DNA from: Bacteroidales bacterium
GTDB taxonomy: Bacteria; Bacteroidota; Bacteroidia; Bacteroidales; UBA7960
Assembly (NCBI GenBank): GCA_007125585.1
Contig: SLCY01000006.1
Span: 1-48,893, forward strand
Length of the DNA: 48,893 nt
Direction: 5' to 3'
The notes beneath the pieces are model-generated. The model ran no database searches. It had not been told where the DNA came from and was given only the letters and a program-made list of their open reading frames with translations. Below are positions 7,251 to 16,591 of the stretch, piece after piece. The translations under genes and the position numbers were made by a program. Position 1 is the first letter of the stretch. Each line of letters begins with the position of its first letter.

Positions 7251-10025
7251 ATGAAAAATTCACTTTTATCATTCTGCTTTATCCTCACATTCTTTATTGT
7301 TCATCCCGTCATCGCGCAAAGCGAGAAAATTCCGCTGCACCATTCGGTATATGATGACTGGCACAATGTGGCACGCCCGCAGCTTGCCAACGATGGCAGG
7401 TGGGCTTCCTATGAAATCAACCCCCAGGAAGGAGATGGCTGGCTGTATTTAATGAACCTGCAGACCAATGTGCTTGATTCCATGGCCCGTGGCGGCAACG
7501 CCTCTTTTTCTCCGGGTTCGGATTATTTTGTATACCTGATCAAACCGGAAGAGGAAGCCGTCAGGCAGGCAAGGCTTGAAGACAAAAGCAGTGAGGAGAT
7601 GCCCAAAGATCATCTGGGGATCCGGCGTTTGTTCGACGATGAAAGGATAACGGTGGAACATGTGCAGTCCTTTGCCATATCCGAAGAACGGTCCCCCTGG
7701 ATGGTATACCATCTGGCCGAACAGCCCGGCGACACGCTTGAAGGCACAGAAATGACCATCCTGAACCCTGTCAGCGGGGACGAACATAGGTTTGACAGGG
7801 TGACAGATTACAGATTGTCTAAAAATGGCAGGATGGTGGCCTTTATCCGGGCCATGAACAACAAACTCTACACACTGCAGGTCTTTGATACGGACTACCA
7901 GTCGGTCGCGACAATTTTTGAGGATGAGGGGCGCATCCGCCGCATTGCTGTCGACGTGGATGGCACGCAGGCGGCATTCCTGTTTTCGGGCGATGAAGAG
8001 GCGCCGCATCTCTATTCCCTTTACCGCTGGCAGGTTGGCAACCGCAGTGCCGCTGCCATCGTTGACCCTGACACCCCGGGTATGCCCGAGGGGTGGGGTG
8101 CCAGTGAAAATGCTTCTCCTGCCTTCACTGATTGCGGTGGCAGGCTTTTCTTCGGGACCGCACCGACACCGGAACCTGAACCGGAAGACACCTTGTTGCC
8201 CGGAGAAAAGCATAAGCTGGATATCTGGCACTACAGGGACCCCCTGATACAGCCCATGCAACGGGTACAGAAAGAAGATGAAAAAAAGCGGACATATACG
8301 GCTGTATACCATTTTGATGCCATGCACATGGTGCAGCTGGCCGATGAGGAGGTGCCCGATATCACCACCAGCCAGCACGGCGATGGCCGCCTGGAAATAG
8401 GAGAGTCAAAGCTGCCCTACCTCATCCCCAACTCATTTGAGTCGGGCGATTACCGTGATGTGTACCTGGTCGATCTCCTTACAGGCGAACGCACCCTGGT
8501 ACTGGAAAAACACCGCGGCTCCGCACACCGCTCAACCATCGGCAACCCAAGGCTCTCACCGGGAGGCAAATACCTTTTGTATTACAACCAGGCCAATCGC
8601 CACTGGTATACCCTTTCTCTTGAGGGACAGAGCAACACAAACATCACCGGAAAGATCCCTTACAGCATGTACAACAAACTGCATGACGCTCCCAGTGATC
8701 CCAACCCCTATGGCATTGCGGGCTGGGTGGAGGACGACAGCTACGTATTGGTTTACGACCGCTTCGACGTCTGGCGTGTTGATCCATCCGGCGAAGAAGC
8801 GCCCCTCTCCCTCACCAACAGCTATGGTCGCAACAACAATAGGCGCCTCCGCCATGTAAACCTCGATCCGGAAAAAGACCATATCGGCCACCGTGAGCGC
8901 ATCATGCTCTCAGCATTTGACATTTACACCAAACAAAGCGGTTTTTATAACATCCGGGTCCATCGACCGGGCAACCCGGAACAGATGGTGATGGGCGATG
9001 TACGATATTATCGTCCGACGAAAGCTGAGGATGCAGAGGTCTTGCTGTGGCAGAAGAGCACCTTTGAGACCTATCCCGACCTTTGGGTGAGCGATCTGTT
9101 TTTTAACCATCCCCGCCGTATTTCGGATGCCAACCCCCAGCAGGATCAGTATCTCTGGGGCAGCGTAGAACTGGTCGACTGGATCTCTTTTGCCAACGAC
9201 ACCCTGCAGGGGCTGCTTTACCTGCCCGAGGCAATGGATCCGGATAAGACATACCCCATGATCGTGTATTTTTACGAACGCTCATCCGACGGGCTGCATT
9301 TCCATCAGGTGCCGGCACCCAGCCGGTCCACCATCAACCGTTCTTATTGTGTGAGCAACGGTTACATTGTATTTGTCCCCGACATTGTTTATACCATTGG
9401 TTATCCCGGCCAAAGCGCTTACGATGCGATCGTGAGCGGCACCAAGGCCATGATGAACCGGTTCGACTTCATCGACCGTGACAACATCGGGCTTCAGGGA
9501 CAAAGCTGGGCAGGCTACCAGATCGCCTGGCTGATCACCCGCACAGACATGTTCAAGGCCGCCATGGCTGGTGCCCCGGTTAGCAATATGATCAGTGCCT
9601 ATGGGGGCATACGCTGGTCTACCGGGATGAGCCGTATCTATCAATACGAAGAGACACAAAGTCGCATTGGCGGGACCATCTGGGACAAAACCCTGCGATA
9701 TATTGAAAACTCTCCGGTATTCTTTGCCGACAGGGTGAACACCCCCCTGCTGATGATGCACAACGACGCCGATGGGGCCGTACCGTGGTACCAGGGTATT
9801 GAATACTTCATGGCCCTCCGCAGACTGGGAAAACCCGTATGGATGCTCAACTACAATGATGAAGCCCACAACCTGACCCGCCGAGCCAATATGATGGATC
9901 TCTCGGTCCGGATGTACCAGTTCTTCGACCACTACCTCAAAGGGAAACCTGCACCTGTATGGTTAAAGGAAGGCGTTCCGGCGGTCAGGAAAGGGATTGA
10001 TGATGGCTACGGGCTTGTTGAGTAG
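7251..10025 (+). CDS. Secreted S9 (prolyl oligopeptidase family) serine peptidase
   Basis: 924 residues with an N-terminal signal peptide (hydrophobic residues 5-20, cleavage near IAQS). The first two thirds form the expected beta-propeller region, with repeats such as GRWASYEI, SKNGRMVAF and SPGGKYLLYYN. The C-terminal alpha/beta-hydrolase domain holds the catalytic triad: Ser752 in GQSWAGYQ, Asp841 in MHNDADGAVPW and His873 in DEAHNL. The nucleophile elbow usually reads GxSxGG; here the second last position is Ala. Likely periplasmic digestion of peptides. It has its own 118-base upstream gap, so may be transcribed separately from the carotenoid operon. Exact specificity cannot be predicted. 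Confidence 0.9.
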   Translation: MKNSLLSFCFILTFFIVHPVIAQSEKIPLHHSVYDDWHNVARPQLANDGRWASYEINPQEGDGWLYLMNLQTNVLDSMARGGNASFSPGSDYFVYLIKPEEEAVRQARLEDKSSEEMPKDHLGIRRLFDDERITVEHVQSFAISEERSPWMVYHLAEQPGDTLEGTEMTILNPVSGDEHRFDRVTDYRLSKNGRMVAFIRAMNNKLYTLQVFDTDYQSVATIFEDEGRIRRIAVDVDGTQAAFLFSGDEEAPHLYSLYRWQVGNRSAAAIVDPDTPGMPEGWGASENASPAFTDCGGRLFFGTAPTPEPEPEDTLLPGEKHKLDIWHYRDPLIQPMQRVQKEDEKKRTYTAVYHFDAMHMVQLADEEVPDITTSQHGDGRLEIGESKLPYLIPNSFESGDYRDVYLVDLLTGERTLVLEKHRGSAHRSTIGNPRLSPGGKYLLYYNQANRHWYTLSLEGQSNTNITGKIPYSMYNKLHDAPSDPNPYGIAGWVEDDSYVLVYDRFDVWRVDPSGEEAPLSLTNSYGRNNNRRLRHVNLDPEKDHIGHRERIMLSAFDIYTKQSGFYNIRVHRPGNPEQMVMGDVRYYRPTKAEDAEVLLWQKSTFETYPDLWVSDLFFNHPRRISDANPQQDQYLWGSVELVDWISFANDTLQGLLYLPEAMDPDKTYPMIVYFYERSSDGLHFHQVPAPSRSTINRSYCVSNGYIVFVPDIVYTIGYPGQSAYDAIVSGTKAMMNRFDFIDRDNIGLQGQSWAGYQIAWLITRTDMFKAAMAGAPVSNMISAYGGIRWSTGMSRIYQYEETQSRIGGTIWDKTLRYIENSPVFFADRVNTPLLMMHNDADGAVPWYQGIEYFMALRRLGKPVWMLNYNDEAHNLTRRANMMDLSVRMYQFFDHYLKGKPAPVWLKEGVPAVRKGIDDGYGLVE

Positions 10026-10254
10026 CAAACATGAAACAACGATTAATAAGCGTTTGTCAAGGCATGGTGAACCGGGGGAGGTGAGCCGGGTGAATGCCCA
10101 AATCCATAATTTACATTCCGGCTTCTTCAGGTAGAGTTTGCATCGTGCATACAAAAACGCTTTTGGCAAATGGGGGGAAAGCTTTAACACATTATCGGAT
10201 AAGGAGTCACCCCCCCCCGGTTGCCAACTAAACCAGAACGAATGGGCGAGTGTG

Positions 10255-10914
10255 TTATTTTTTCCTGCAGACAAAGGCTGTAAGTACGTGGGTTTTTCTT
10301 TGACTGATAGGGATAATCTCCGCTATCTCAAAACCAGATTTACCCAATAGCATCTTAATATCTCTCAATTTCAATGTATCACGAATGGATTTGTTCTCTT
10401 TGGGATGCCGGGCATCTTTGAGGCTTTCATGTCTTACCTTCAACTCAAGCAGTGCCTGTGAACGGGTTACCCTGTGTAGCTCTTTCAATACTGTTTTGAC
10501 TACACGGTATGGGATGATGGACTGTAGAAAGCGAAAGCAGACCACCAGATCAAAAAAGTTGTCTTCAAAGGGAAGCTGAGCCGCATCGCCTGCCACTGTC
10601 TCACACTTCTTGAAATCCTCACCCAATATTTCCCTGGCAGCACCAAGCATCTCCGGTGAAGAATCCAGCCCATACACCTTCATATCCTTCTCCAGGTAAT
10701 ATGGTACAAACCGTCCCGTGCCAAAAGGGACATCCAATATGGAAATACCATCGGGCAAGGTTTGCAAAAAATTATGGACCACCCTGTTTTCCTCATGCCA
10801 CCACTTCTTTTTCTCTCTCTTTTTCTGATATTTTCTAGCCAGCCGGCCATAGTACTTATCACCTGAGTACCCCCAGAACAGTCGTTGGAACGATCGTTTT
10901 AACGATTTAAACAT
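10255..10914 (-). CDS. Class I SAM-dependent methyltransferase
   Basis: 219 residues starting at ATG 10914 (a TTG nine bases upstream is in frame but weaker). The SAM-binding motif I reads ILDVPFGTGRFVP (about residues 59-71), motif II has VYGLDSS, the acidic residue of motif post-I is in AGDAAQLPF, and motif IV reads FDLVVCFRFLQSI. This is a Methyltransf_11/25-type Rossmann domain. The basic, aromatic N-terminus (residues 1-40) is not part of the fold. Gene stands alone, convergent with the S9 peptidase and divergent from aspS. Substrate unknown; small molecules, lipids or quinones are all possible. Confidence 0.8.
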   Translation of the reverse strand: MFKSLKRSFQRLFWGYSGDKYYGRLARKYQKKREKKKWWHEENRVVHNFLQTLPDGISILDVPFGTGRFVPYYLEKDMKVYGLDSSPEMLGAAREILGEDFKKCETVAGDAAQLPFEDNFFDLVVCFRFLQSIIPYRVVKTVLKELHRVTRSQALLELKVRHESLKDARHPKENKSIRDTLKLRDIKMLLGKSGFEIAEIIPISQRKTHVLTAFVCRKK

Positions 10915-10957
10915 GTTTGTCAATTTTTATTGTATGGAATCTAAACCATATATGGTA

Positions 10958-10965
10958 CAAAGATA
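10958..10965 (-). promoter_or_regulatory. -7 box upstream of the methyltransferase gene
   Basis: Reads TATCTTTG on the minus strand, a perfect match to the Bacteroidota -7 element TAnnTTTG. A TTG 22 bases further upstream could serve as the -33 element. Predicted leader is about 35-40 bases. Confidence 0.5.
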
Positions 10966-10999
10966 AATAAAGCAACATCCAACAAAACAACTTTCTTCA

Positions 11000-11007
11000 T
11001 ACCTTTG
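11000..11007 (+). promoter_or_regulatory. -7 box of aspS
   Basis: TACCTTTG fits TAnnTTTG and lies 25 bases before the aspS start, giving a leader of roughly 18 bases. No convincing -33 TTG is present. cysS at 29476 has the same octamer at almost the same distance. Confidence 0.5.
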
Positions 11008-11032
11008 CTTCCTGGAATAAAACACGATACCC

Positions 11033-12775
11033 ATGCTCAGAACACATAACTGCGGAGAGCTCCGCATCGACGACACAGGAAAACAAGTAACCCTTTGCGG
11101 CTGGATGCATCGCTCCCGCGACCTGGGGGGGATGACCTTCATCGACCTGCGCGATCGTTACGGCATCACCCAGCTGGCCTTCAACATGGAGACCGATGCA
11201 CAACTTTGCCAACAAGCCCGTTCAACAGGTCGCGAGTACGTGTTGAAGGTAATGGGGCAGGTCACCGAGCGCAGCAATAAAAATCCAAAGATGCCCACGG
11301 GTGACGTTGAGATCATCGTTTCGGAGTTACAGGTACTCAACGAATCGCAAACCCCGCCCTTCACTATCGAAGAAGAAACAGACGGTGGCGATGAGCTCCG
11401 CATGAAGTACCGCTATCTGGATATTCGCCGCGAGGTGGTCCGTCGCAACCTGGAGCTTCGCCACAAGATGGCGCTGGAGACCAGGAAATATCTTCATGGT
11501 CAGGACTTTATCGAAGTAGAAACTCCGGTGCTGATCAAGTCTACCCCGGAGGGTGCCCGCGATTTTGTGGTCCCTTCGCGCATGCATGCCGGTCAGTTTT
11601 ATGCCCTTCCCCAGTCGCCGCAAACTTTCAAGCAGCTGTTGATGGTAGGCGGTCTCGACCGATACTTCCAGATCGTGAAATGCTTCCGCGACGAAGACCT
11701 GCGTGCCGACCGCCAGCCCGAGTTCACCCAGATAGATTGCGAAATGTCTTTTGTGACACGCGACGATGTGCTGGACACCTTCGAAGGGCTGGCCAGGCAT
11801 TTGTTCAAAGTCGTCAAGGGGGTTGAAAACATACGTTTCGACCGCATAAGCTACCAGGAGGCCATGAAATACTACGGAAGCGACAAGCCCGACACCCGTT
11901 TCGGGATGCGCATTGTGGATCTCAACGGGCTGGCAAAGGACCATGGCTTCCAGGTGTTTGACCAGGCGGAGCTGGTGGCGGGTATCTGCGCTGAAGGATG
12001 CGCCGGGTACAGCCGGAAGCAGCTGGATGCACTCATCGAATGGGTGAGGAGGCCCCAAGTCGGTGCCAAAGGGCTGGTATACGTAAAATATAACGAAGAT
12101 GGCAGCTTCAAGTCATCTGTTGACAAATTTTTCGGGCAAGAGCGGCTGAAGTCATGGGCCGACGCTTTTGATGCCGTGCCAGGCGACTTGCTGCTGATCA
12201 TGGCCGGAGAGGCTGATGCAACCAGGAAGGCCATGGGCGAGCTTCGGCTGGAAATGGGCAAGCGGCTGGAGCTCCGCGACCCCAACACCTATGCCTGCCT
12301 GTGGGTGACAGATTTTCCGTTATTGGAGTGGGATGGCGAAGCCCAGCGCTACCATGCCATGCACCACCCCTTCACTTCGCCACTCAAAGAGGACATCCCA
12401 CTGCTGGGCAAAGATCCCGGGCGGGTCCGTGCCAACGCCTACGACATGGTGATCAACGGGGTGGAGATTGGTGGCGGTTCAATACGGATATTTGACCGTC
12501 CCCTGCAGGAGATGATGTTCGAGGCACTTGGCTTCACCCCCGAAGAGGCGAAGAAGCAGTTCGGCTTCCTGATGAGTGCCTTCCAGTATGGGGCCCCGCC
12601 CCATGGCGGTGTGGCATTTGGCTTCGACCGCTGGTGTGCGCTCTTCGGGGGCTCGGAAACCATCCGCGACTACATTGCATTTCCGAAAAACAATGCCGGC
12701 CGCGATGTGATGATAGACAGCCCCAGTCCCATCGATCCGGGACAACTCAGGGAACTGCACCTGAAAACCATTTAA
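11033..12775 (+). CDS. aspS: Aspartyl-tRNA synthetase
   Basis: 580 residues, the usual length of bacterial AspRS. Order of domains: N-terminal OB-fold anticodon-binding domain ([22 protein letters not shown]), class II catalytic core with the flexible-loop region [13 protein letters not shown], motif 2 with [20 protein letters not shown], a bacterial GAD insertion domain around residues 300-420, and motif 3 with [16 protein letters not shown]. Charges tRNA-Asp with aspartate in the cytoplasm. Followed 54 bases later by an ABC-F gene on the same strand. Whether it also charges tRNA-Asn cannot be read from here, since asnS or gatCAB are not in the window. Confidence 0.97.
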   Translation: MLRTHNCGELRIDDTGKQVTLCGWMHRSRDLGGMTFIDLRDRYGITQLAFNMETDAQLCQQARSTGREYVLKVMGQVTERSNKNPKMPTGDVEIIVSELQVLNESQTPPFTIEEETDGGDELRMKYRYLDIRREVVRRNLELRHKMALETRKYLHGQDFIEVETPVLIKSTPEGARDFVVPSRMHAGQFYALPQSPQTFKQLLMVGGLDRYFQIVKCFRDEDLRADRQPEFTQIDCEMSFVTRDDVLDTFEGLARHLFKVVKGVENIRFDRISYQEAMKYYGSDKPDTRFGMRIVDLNGLAKDHGFQVFDQAELVAGICAEGCAGYSRKQLDALIEWVRRPQVGAKGLVYVKYNEDGSFKSSVDKFFGQERLKSWADAFDAVPGDLLLIMAGEADATRKAMGELRLEMGKRLELRDPNTYACLWVTDFPLLEWDGEAQRYHAMHHPFTSPLKEDIPLLGKDPGRVRANAYDMVINGVEIGGGSIRIFDRPLQEMMFEALGFTPEEAKKQFGFLMSAFQYGAPPHGGVAFGFDRWCALFGGSETIRDYIAFPKNNAGRDVMIDSPSPIDPGQLRELHLKTI

Positions 12776-12829
12776 AACGTATACACAAGGCAAAGCCTGA
12801 AAACCCGGGCCTTAAACCCTAACTTCAAC

Positions 12830-14773
12830 ATGTTTTCCGTCAGCAACCTGTCTGTTCAATTCACCGGCGAAGTGTTATTTGATGATGTAAGCTTCATCAT
12901 CAACAGGCGCGACCGTATCGGGCTGGTGGGGAAGAACGGTGCCGGTAAGACCACGCTGATGAAGATTATCACCGGCAGCTTCCGGCCGGAACATGGCAGG
13001 GTGTCGATCCCCTCGGGCAGCAAGGTGGGGTACCTGCCGCAGGAGATGCATTTTCACAGCCGGCAAAGTGTGTTGGAAGAAACACTTAATGCCTTTTCTG
13101 AAGAAAAATCTCTCGAAAAGCAGATCAAAAAACTGACCGAAGAGGTGACTCAAAGGTCTGATTACCAAAGCGAAGAGTACCAGGGAAAAGCTCAGCGGCT
13201 GGCGGAGGCCGGCGAGCGCTATGAGCTGTTGGGTGGCAGCACCCAGACTGCGCGGGCCGAAAAGGTGTTGCTGGGCCTGGGCTTTGACCGCAAAGACCTT
13301 GAGAGGCCCCTGGAAGAGTTCAGCGGAGGCTGGCAGATGCGTGTCGAGCTGGCAAAACTGCTTCTTCAAAGTCCGGAGCTGCTTTTGTTGGACGAGCCCA
13401 CCAACCACCTCGACATCGAATCCATTCAGTGGCTGGAGAACTTCCTGCTGGATTACCCGGGTGCTGTGATGCTGGTCTCCCACGACAGGGCATTCCTTGA
13501 CAACATCACCAGCCGGACCATCGAACTGAGCCTGGGCAAAATGTATGATTACAAGGCCTGTTATTCCGATTACGAGATGTTGAGAGAAGAGCGCATGGAG
13601 CGAGAAATGGCGGCCTACAACAACCAGCAGCGTGAAATAGCACAGATAGAACGCTTCATCACCCGCTTCCGGGCAAAAGCCACCAAAGCCCGCCAGGTGC
13701 AATCAAAAGTCAAGCTGCTGGAGAAGATGGAAAAGGTGGAAGTGGACGAACTCGACAAAACCGCTATTCATTTTCGTTTCCCCGAAGCACCCCCTTCAGG
13801 GAAGATCAGCCTGGAGGCCACAAACATCAGTAAAAGTTTCGGCAACAATCATGTGCTGCAAGGCCTGAACTTTATCATCGGGCGGGGTGAGCGCATTGCT
13901 TTTGTCGGACGCAACGGAGAGGGCAAGACAACATTGGCGCGCATCATCAATGGTGACCTGGACCACAGGGGGATCATCAGTCTGGGGCACAGGGTGAAGA
14001 TAGGCTACTTCGCCCAGAACCAGTCAGAATACCTTGATGGCAATAAGACCGTGTTTCAGACCCTCGATGATGTGGCTGTTGGGGATGTGCGCAAACATGT
14101 GCGCAGCATTCTCGGTGGTTTTCTTTTCAGCGGAGACGATATCGAAAAGAGGGTCAGGGTCCTTTCGGGCGGAGAAAAGGCACGGCTGGCCATCGCCAGG
14201 TTACTGCTGGAACCTGTGAACCTGCTGGTGCTTGACGAGCCCACCAATCACCTCGACATGCGTTCCAAAGATATCCTGAAGAATGCGCTCTTGCAGTTCG
14301 AAGGCACCATCATCGTCGTTTCCCACGACCGTGACTTCCTTCAAGGGCTCACGGAAAAGGTTTACGAGTTCAGGAACCGCCATATCAAAGAGTTTATCGG
14401 CGATATTTATGATTTCATTTCTGCCCGGCGCATCGAATCCCTGAATGCCCTGGAAGCTGTTTCCGAAAAGACAAAACAAAGCGGTGAGAAGGCATCTGTC
14501 GGCCGGCGTTCTTATGAGCAGAAGAAAGAATATGAACGTGAGCTTCGGCGGCTTCAACGACATGTCGCTGATTGCGAAAAGGCGATCGAAAGCCTTGAAA
14601 AAGAAGTCACCCGTTTGGAAGAAATGATCGCCAATCCTTCGTTAAACAAGGAAAAGGTTGACAGCGGAGAGGTCTTTTCCGAATATGAACACATCAAGGA
14701 GCGCCTGCGCCAACATGAAGCTGAATGGGAAGCCGCCCACCTGGCACTGGAATCCTTTGAAAATTCAGGCTGA
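12830..14773 (+). CDS. ABC-F family ATPase (Uup/YfmR type)
   Basis: 647 residues, soluble, with two ABC domains and no membrane segments. First domain: Walker A GKNGAGKT (34-41), signature FSGGWQMR, Walker B LLLLDEPTNHLD. The linker carries the charged P-site tRNA interaction motif region (RFRAKATKARQVQSK). Second domain: Walker A GRNGEGKT, signature LSGGEKAR, Walker B LLVLDEPTNHLD. A C-terminal extension of about 90 residues is a predicted coiled coil (REL, EKAIESLEKEVTRLEE), as in Uup. ABC-F proteins act on ribosomes; Uup-type members help stalled ribosomes and influence transposon excision. A resistance role is not indicated. Confidence 0.9.
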   Translation: MFSVSNLSVQFTGEVLFDDVSFIINRRDRIGLVGKNGAGKTTLMKIITGSFRPEHGRVSIPSGSKVGYLPQEMHFHSRQSVLEETLNAFSEEKSLEKQIKKLTEEVTQRSDYQSEEYQGKAQRLAEAGERYELLGGSTQTARAEKVLLGLGFDRKDLERPLEEFSGGWQMRVELAKLLLQSPELLLLDEPTNHLDIESIQWLENFLLDYPGAVMLVSHDRAFLDNITSRTIELSLGKMYDYKACYSDYEMLREERMEREMAAYNNQQREIAQIERFITRFRAKATKARQVQSKVKLLEKMEKVEVDELDKTAIHFRFPEAPPSGKISLEATNISKSFGNNHVLQGLNFIIGRGERIAFVGRNGEGKTTLARIINGDLDHRGIISLGHRVKIGYFAQNQSEYLDGNKTVFQTLDDVAVGDVRKHVRSILGGFLFSGDDIEKRVRVLSGGEKARLAIARLLLEPVNLLVLDEPTNHLDMRSKDILKNALLQFEGTIIVVSHDRDFLQGLTEKVYEFRNRHIKEFIGDIYDFISARRIESLNALEAVSEKTKQSGEKASVGRRSYEQKKEYERELRRLQRHVADCEKAIESLEKEVTRLEEMIANPSLNKEKVDSGEVFSEYEHIKERLRQHEAEWEAAHLALESFENSG

Positions 14774-14945
14774 CGGCCCTGCATGCCAGGTACCTTGCCC
14801 ATGGACTCACCGATGGCCATTTCTGTAAAACAGCTCCTACAGGTTGGCACTTCTTTTATTGTTTGGCTTATGTTCCTGTTGTGGTTGGCTGCCCGGTCAG
14901 GGGACTCTTCGGGGAATAAGCGCGACCAGCAGGGTCCGGTACACC

Positions 14946-16550
14946 TTATGGTGAAGTGAACAGCCTGGCATAGAACCCTGGGTCCAGCTGGCTGCCTGTG
15001 GCCCGGCGTATCATCTCCGACCAATGGAAACGTGCACCGGGGGCAAACACTTTTTCTTTGAAATAACGCCCAATATCGGGGTTGTCCACATAGCCGCAAC
15101 CGGTTGAGCACGCGGGCAACATTCCATCAATATGGGCATAGAACTGGCTCGCCAGCAATTCACCCAAGAGGTAGTTATGATAATAACAGGGTGCAGTGGC
15201 CAGATGGATCTTGGAAGCCCAGTGGGGATAAGAAATATCGTCAGGAGGGGTCAGTCCCTGGTAACGTTCTGCCAATGACCACCATAATCTGTTAAGGTCC
15301 TGCTCCGGATTGGCATACATAGAGTGTTCAAAGCGGTACATCACCTGCGCCCAGCGTGAAAACACCAATTGCTCCAGTTGCATGATGTCGCGTGAAACAG
15401 CGATGCTTTTCCCGGCCTCTTCAGCATCAATGATACCCATGGCTTTCATCCACAGGGGGTCAGAAGCCATCCGCCCGAAAAACATGGCAACAGCCTCCGT
15501 AGAGAAAATATGCGCAGGCTCACGCAGGACAAATGGCAGACCATCATCATAGTATTTTTCGTATGCAGCATGTCCGAACTCATGCAACATGGTATTCATC
15601 CACCTCCGGTTGGACCGGATGTTGCACAGTACACGAACATCACCATAACGGTCAATATGGATACAAAAAGCATGCTGGTTCTTGCCCGGCTTCTCATAAA
15701 GGTCGCTGTTCCTAATAAGGTCATCTAACGGCATGCCAATACTTGCAAAATATTTTTCCGTCAAATGGGCCAGGTCCTGGCCGGCATACCATCTGTCAAG
15801 GTCTAACTTCGTGATCTTCGGCGCCTCCTGGAAAAACCTGTCCTGGTAATGCCAGGGACGAAGCGCCGATATGGCAATGTCAAATTTTTTTGAGAGGAAA
15901 CGATCCAAACGATCCTTGGCGGACTGAAACACCTTTTCTGTCAGCCCGTCCAACTGGTCAAACAAAGCATTGACCGTTTCAGGATCTTGTTCGCTAAGCT
16001 GCAGGGTCATGTAATGATGGTTGGGATATCCCAGCATATTCGCCGCCCTGTTTCGCAAAGCCACCAGTTTCCGGACATCTTTTTCTACCAGTCCGCCAAC
16101 CATCTTTGAAGCTTTCCAGGCCGCTTCCACCTCCGTACTGTTTTGCGAAGTCTCCAGAATTTCTTCAACCTTGTTGTCGGTCAGTCGCCGTCCTCCCACC
16201 TCAGCACGAAAAAGTGAAAACTTATGGGCCACACGTGTTTCAAGTTGAATGATCTCTTCCTGGATATTATCAGGGACCTGGTGGGCTTTGTAAATAAGGG
16301 ACAACACCCATGCCTGACGTTTCAGCAGGGGATCCTCAACAGCATCACCGGCCTGTAATGCCTCCAGGAACCGGTAGCTTCCGCTGTCACTGAGAAAACG
16401 GGTCTGTTTTATCTCCAGCCGTGCATAACGGTCATAAAACTCCTTACGGCCAGTAACCGCTGCATCGAAATAAGCCTTGTGCTTTTCCCTTTCGATCTTT
16501 GATACCTTTTCACGGTATTCATTAATGAACGCCTGCAGTTTCTTCTCCAT
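14946..16550 (-). CDS. Zinc metallopeptidase of the M2/M3 type (ACE-like gluzincin)
   Basis: 534 residues, no signal peptide, so probably cytoplasmic. Start chosen at ATG 16550, preceded by AGAGGA at good spacing; a TTG 24 bases upstream is in frame. The zinc-binding HEFGH is H323-E324-H327, and the third ligand is probably E352 in FSTEAVAMFF, 25 residues later. The segment LPFVLREPAH between them resembles the M2 peptidyl-dipeptidase A (ACE) and M3 families. The C-terminal region has HWASKIHLATAPCYYHNYLLGELLASQ, again like M2/M3 enzymes with substrate Tyr and His residues. It likely trims short peptides. It follows the O-antigen-ligase-like gene by 41 bases. Confidence 0.8.
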   Translation of the reverse strand: MEKKLQAFINEYREKVSKIEREKHKAYFDAAVTGRKEFYDRYARLEIKQTRFLSDSGSYRFLEALQAGDAVEDPLLKRQAWVLSLIYKAHQVPDNIQEEIIQLETRVAHKFSLFRAEVGGRRLTDNKVEEILETSQNSTEVEAAWKASKMVGGLVEKDVRKLVALRNRAANMLGYPNHHYMTLQLSEQDPETVNALFDQLDGLTEKVFQSAKDRLDRFLSKKFDIAISALRPWHYQDRFFQEAPKITKLDLDRWYAGQDLAHLTEKYFASIGMPLDDLIRNSDLYEKPGKNQHAFCIHIDRYGDVRVLCNIRSNRRWMNTMLHEFGHAAYEKYYDDGLPFVLREPAHIFSTEAVAMFFGRMASDPLWMKAMGIIDAEEAGKSIAVSRDIMQLEQLVFSRWAQVMYRFEHSMYANPEQDLNRLWWSLAERYQGLTPPDDISYPHWASKIHLATAPCYYHNYLLGELLASQFYAHIDGMLPACSTGCGYVDNPDIGRYFKEKVFAPGARFHWSEMIRRATGSQLDPGFYARLFTSP

Positions 16551-16591
16551 ACAATCCTCTTCATTTTTTGACAATACGGCCCATTGGCTTT

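Noticed and set aside
10210-10218. Run of nine C in the gap between the S9 peptidase and methyltransferase genes
   Set aside because: Could have marked a phase-variable repeat, but it lies between convergent gene ends, outside any promoter or coding start, so a switching role is unlikely.
12830-14773. Possibility that the ABC-F protein is an antibiotic resistance factor
   Set aside because: The C-terminal coiled coil and overall pattern fit the housekeeping Uup/YfmR group, and there is no leader peptide or attenuator upstream.
14783-14959. Small open frame of 58 codons on the plus strand with a possible membrane helix, just after the ABC-F gene
   Set aside because: It overlaps the end of the convergent zinc peptidase gene, has no recognisable ribosome site or promoter, and no known family. 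Chance is the simpler explanation.
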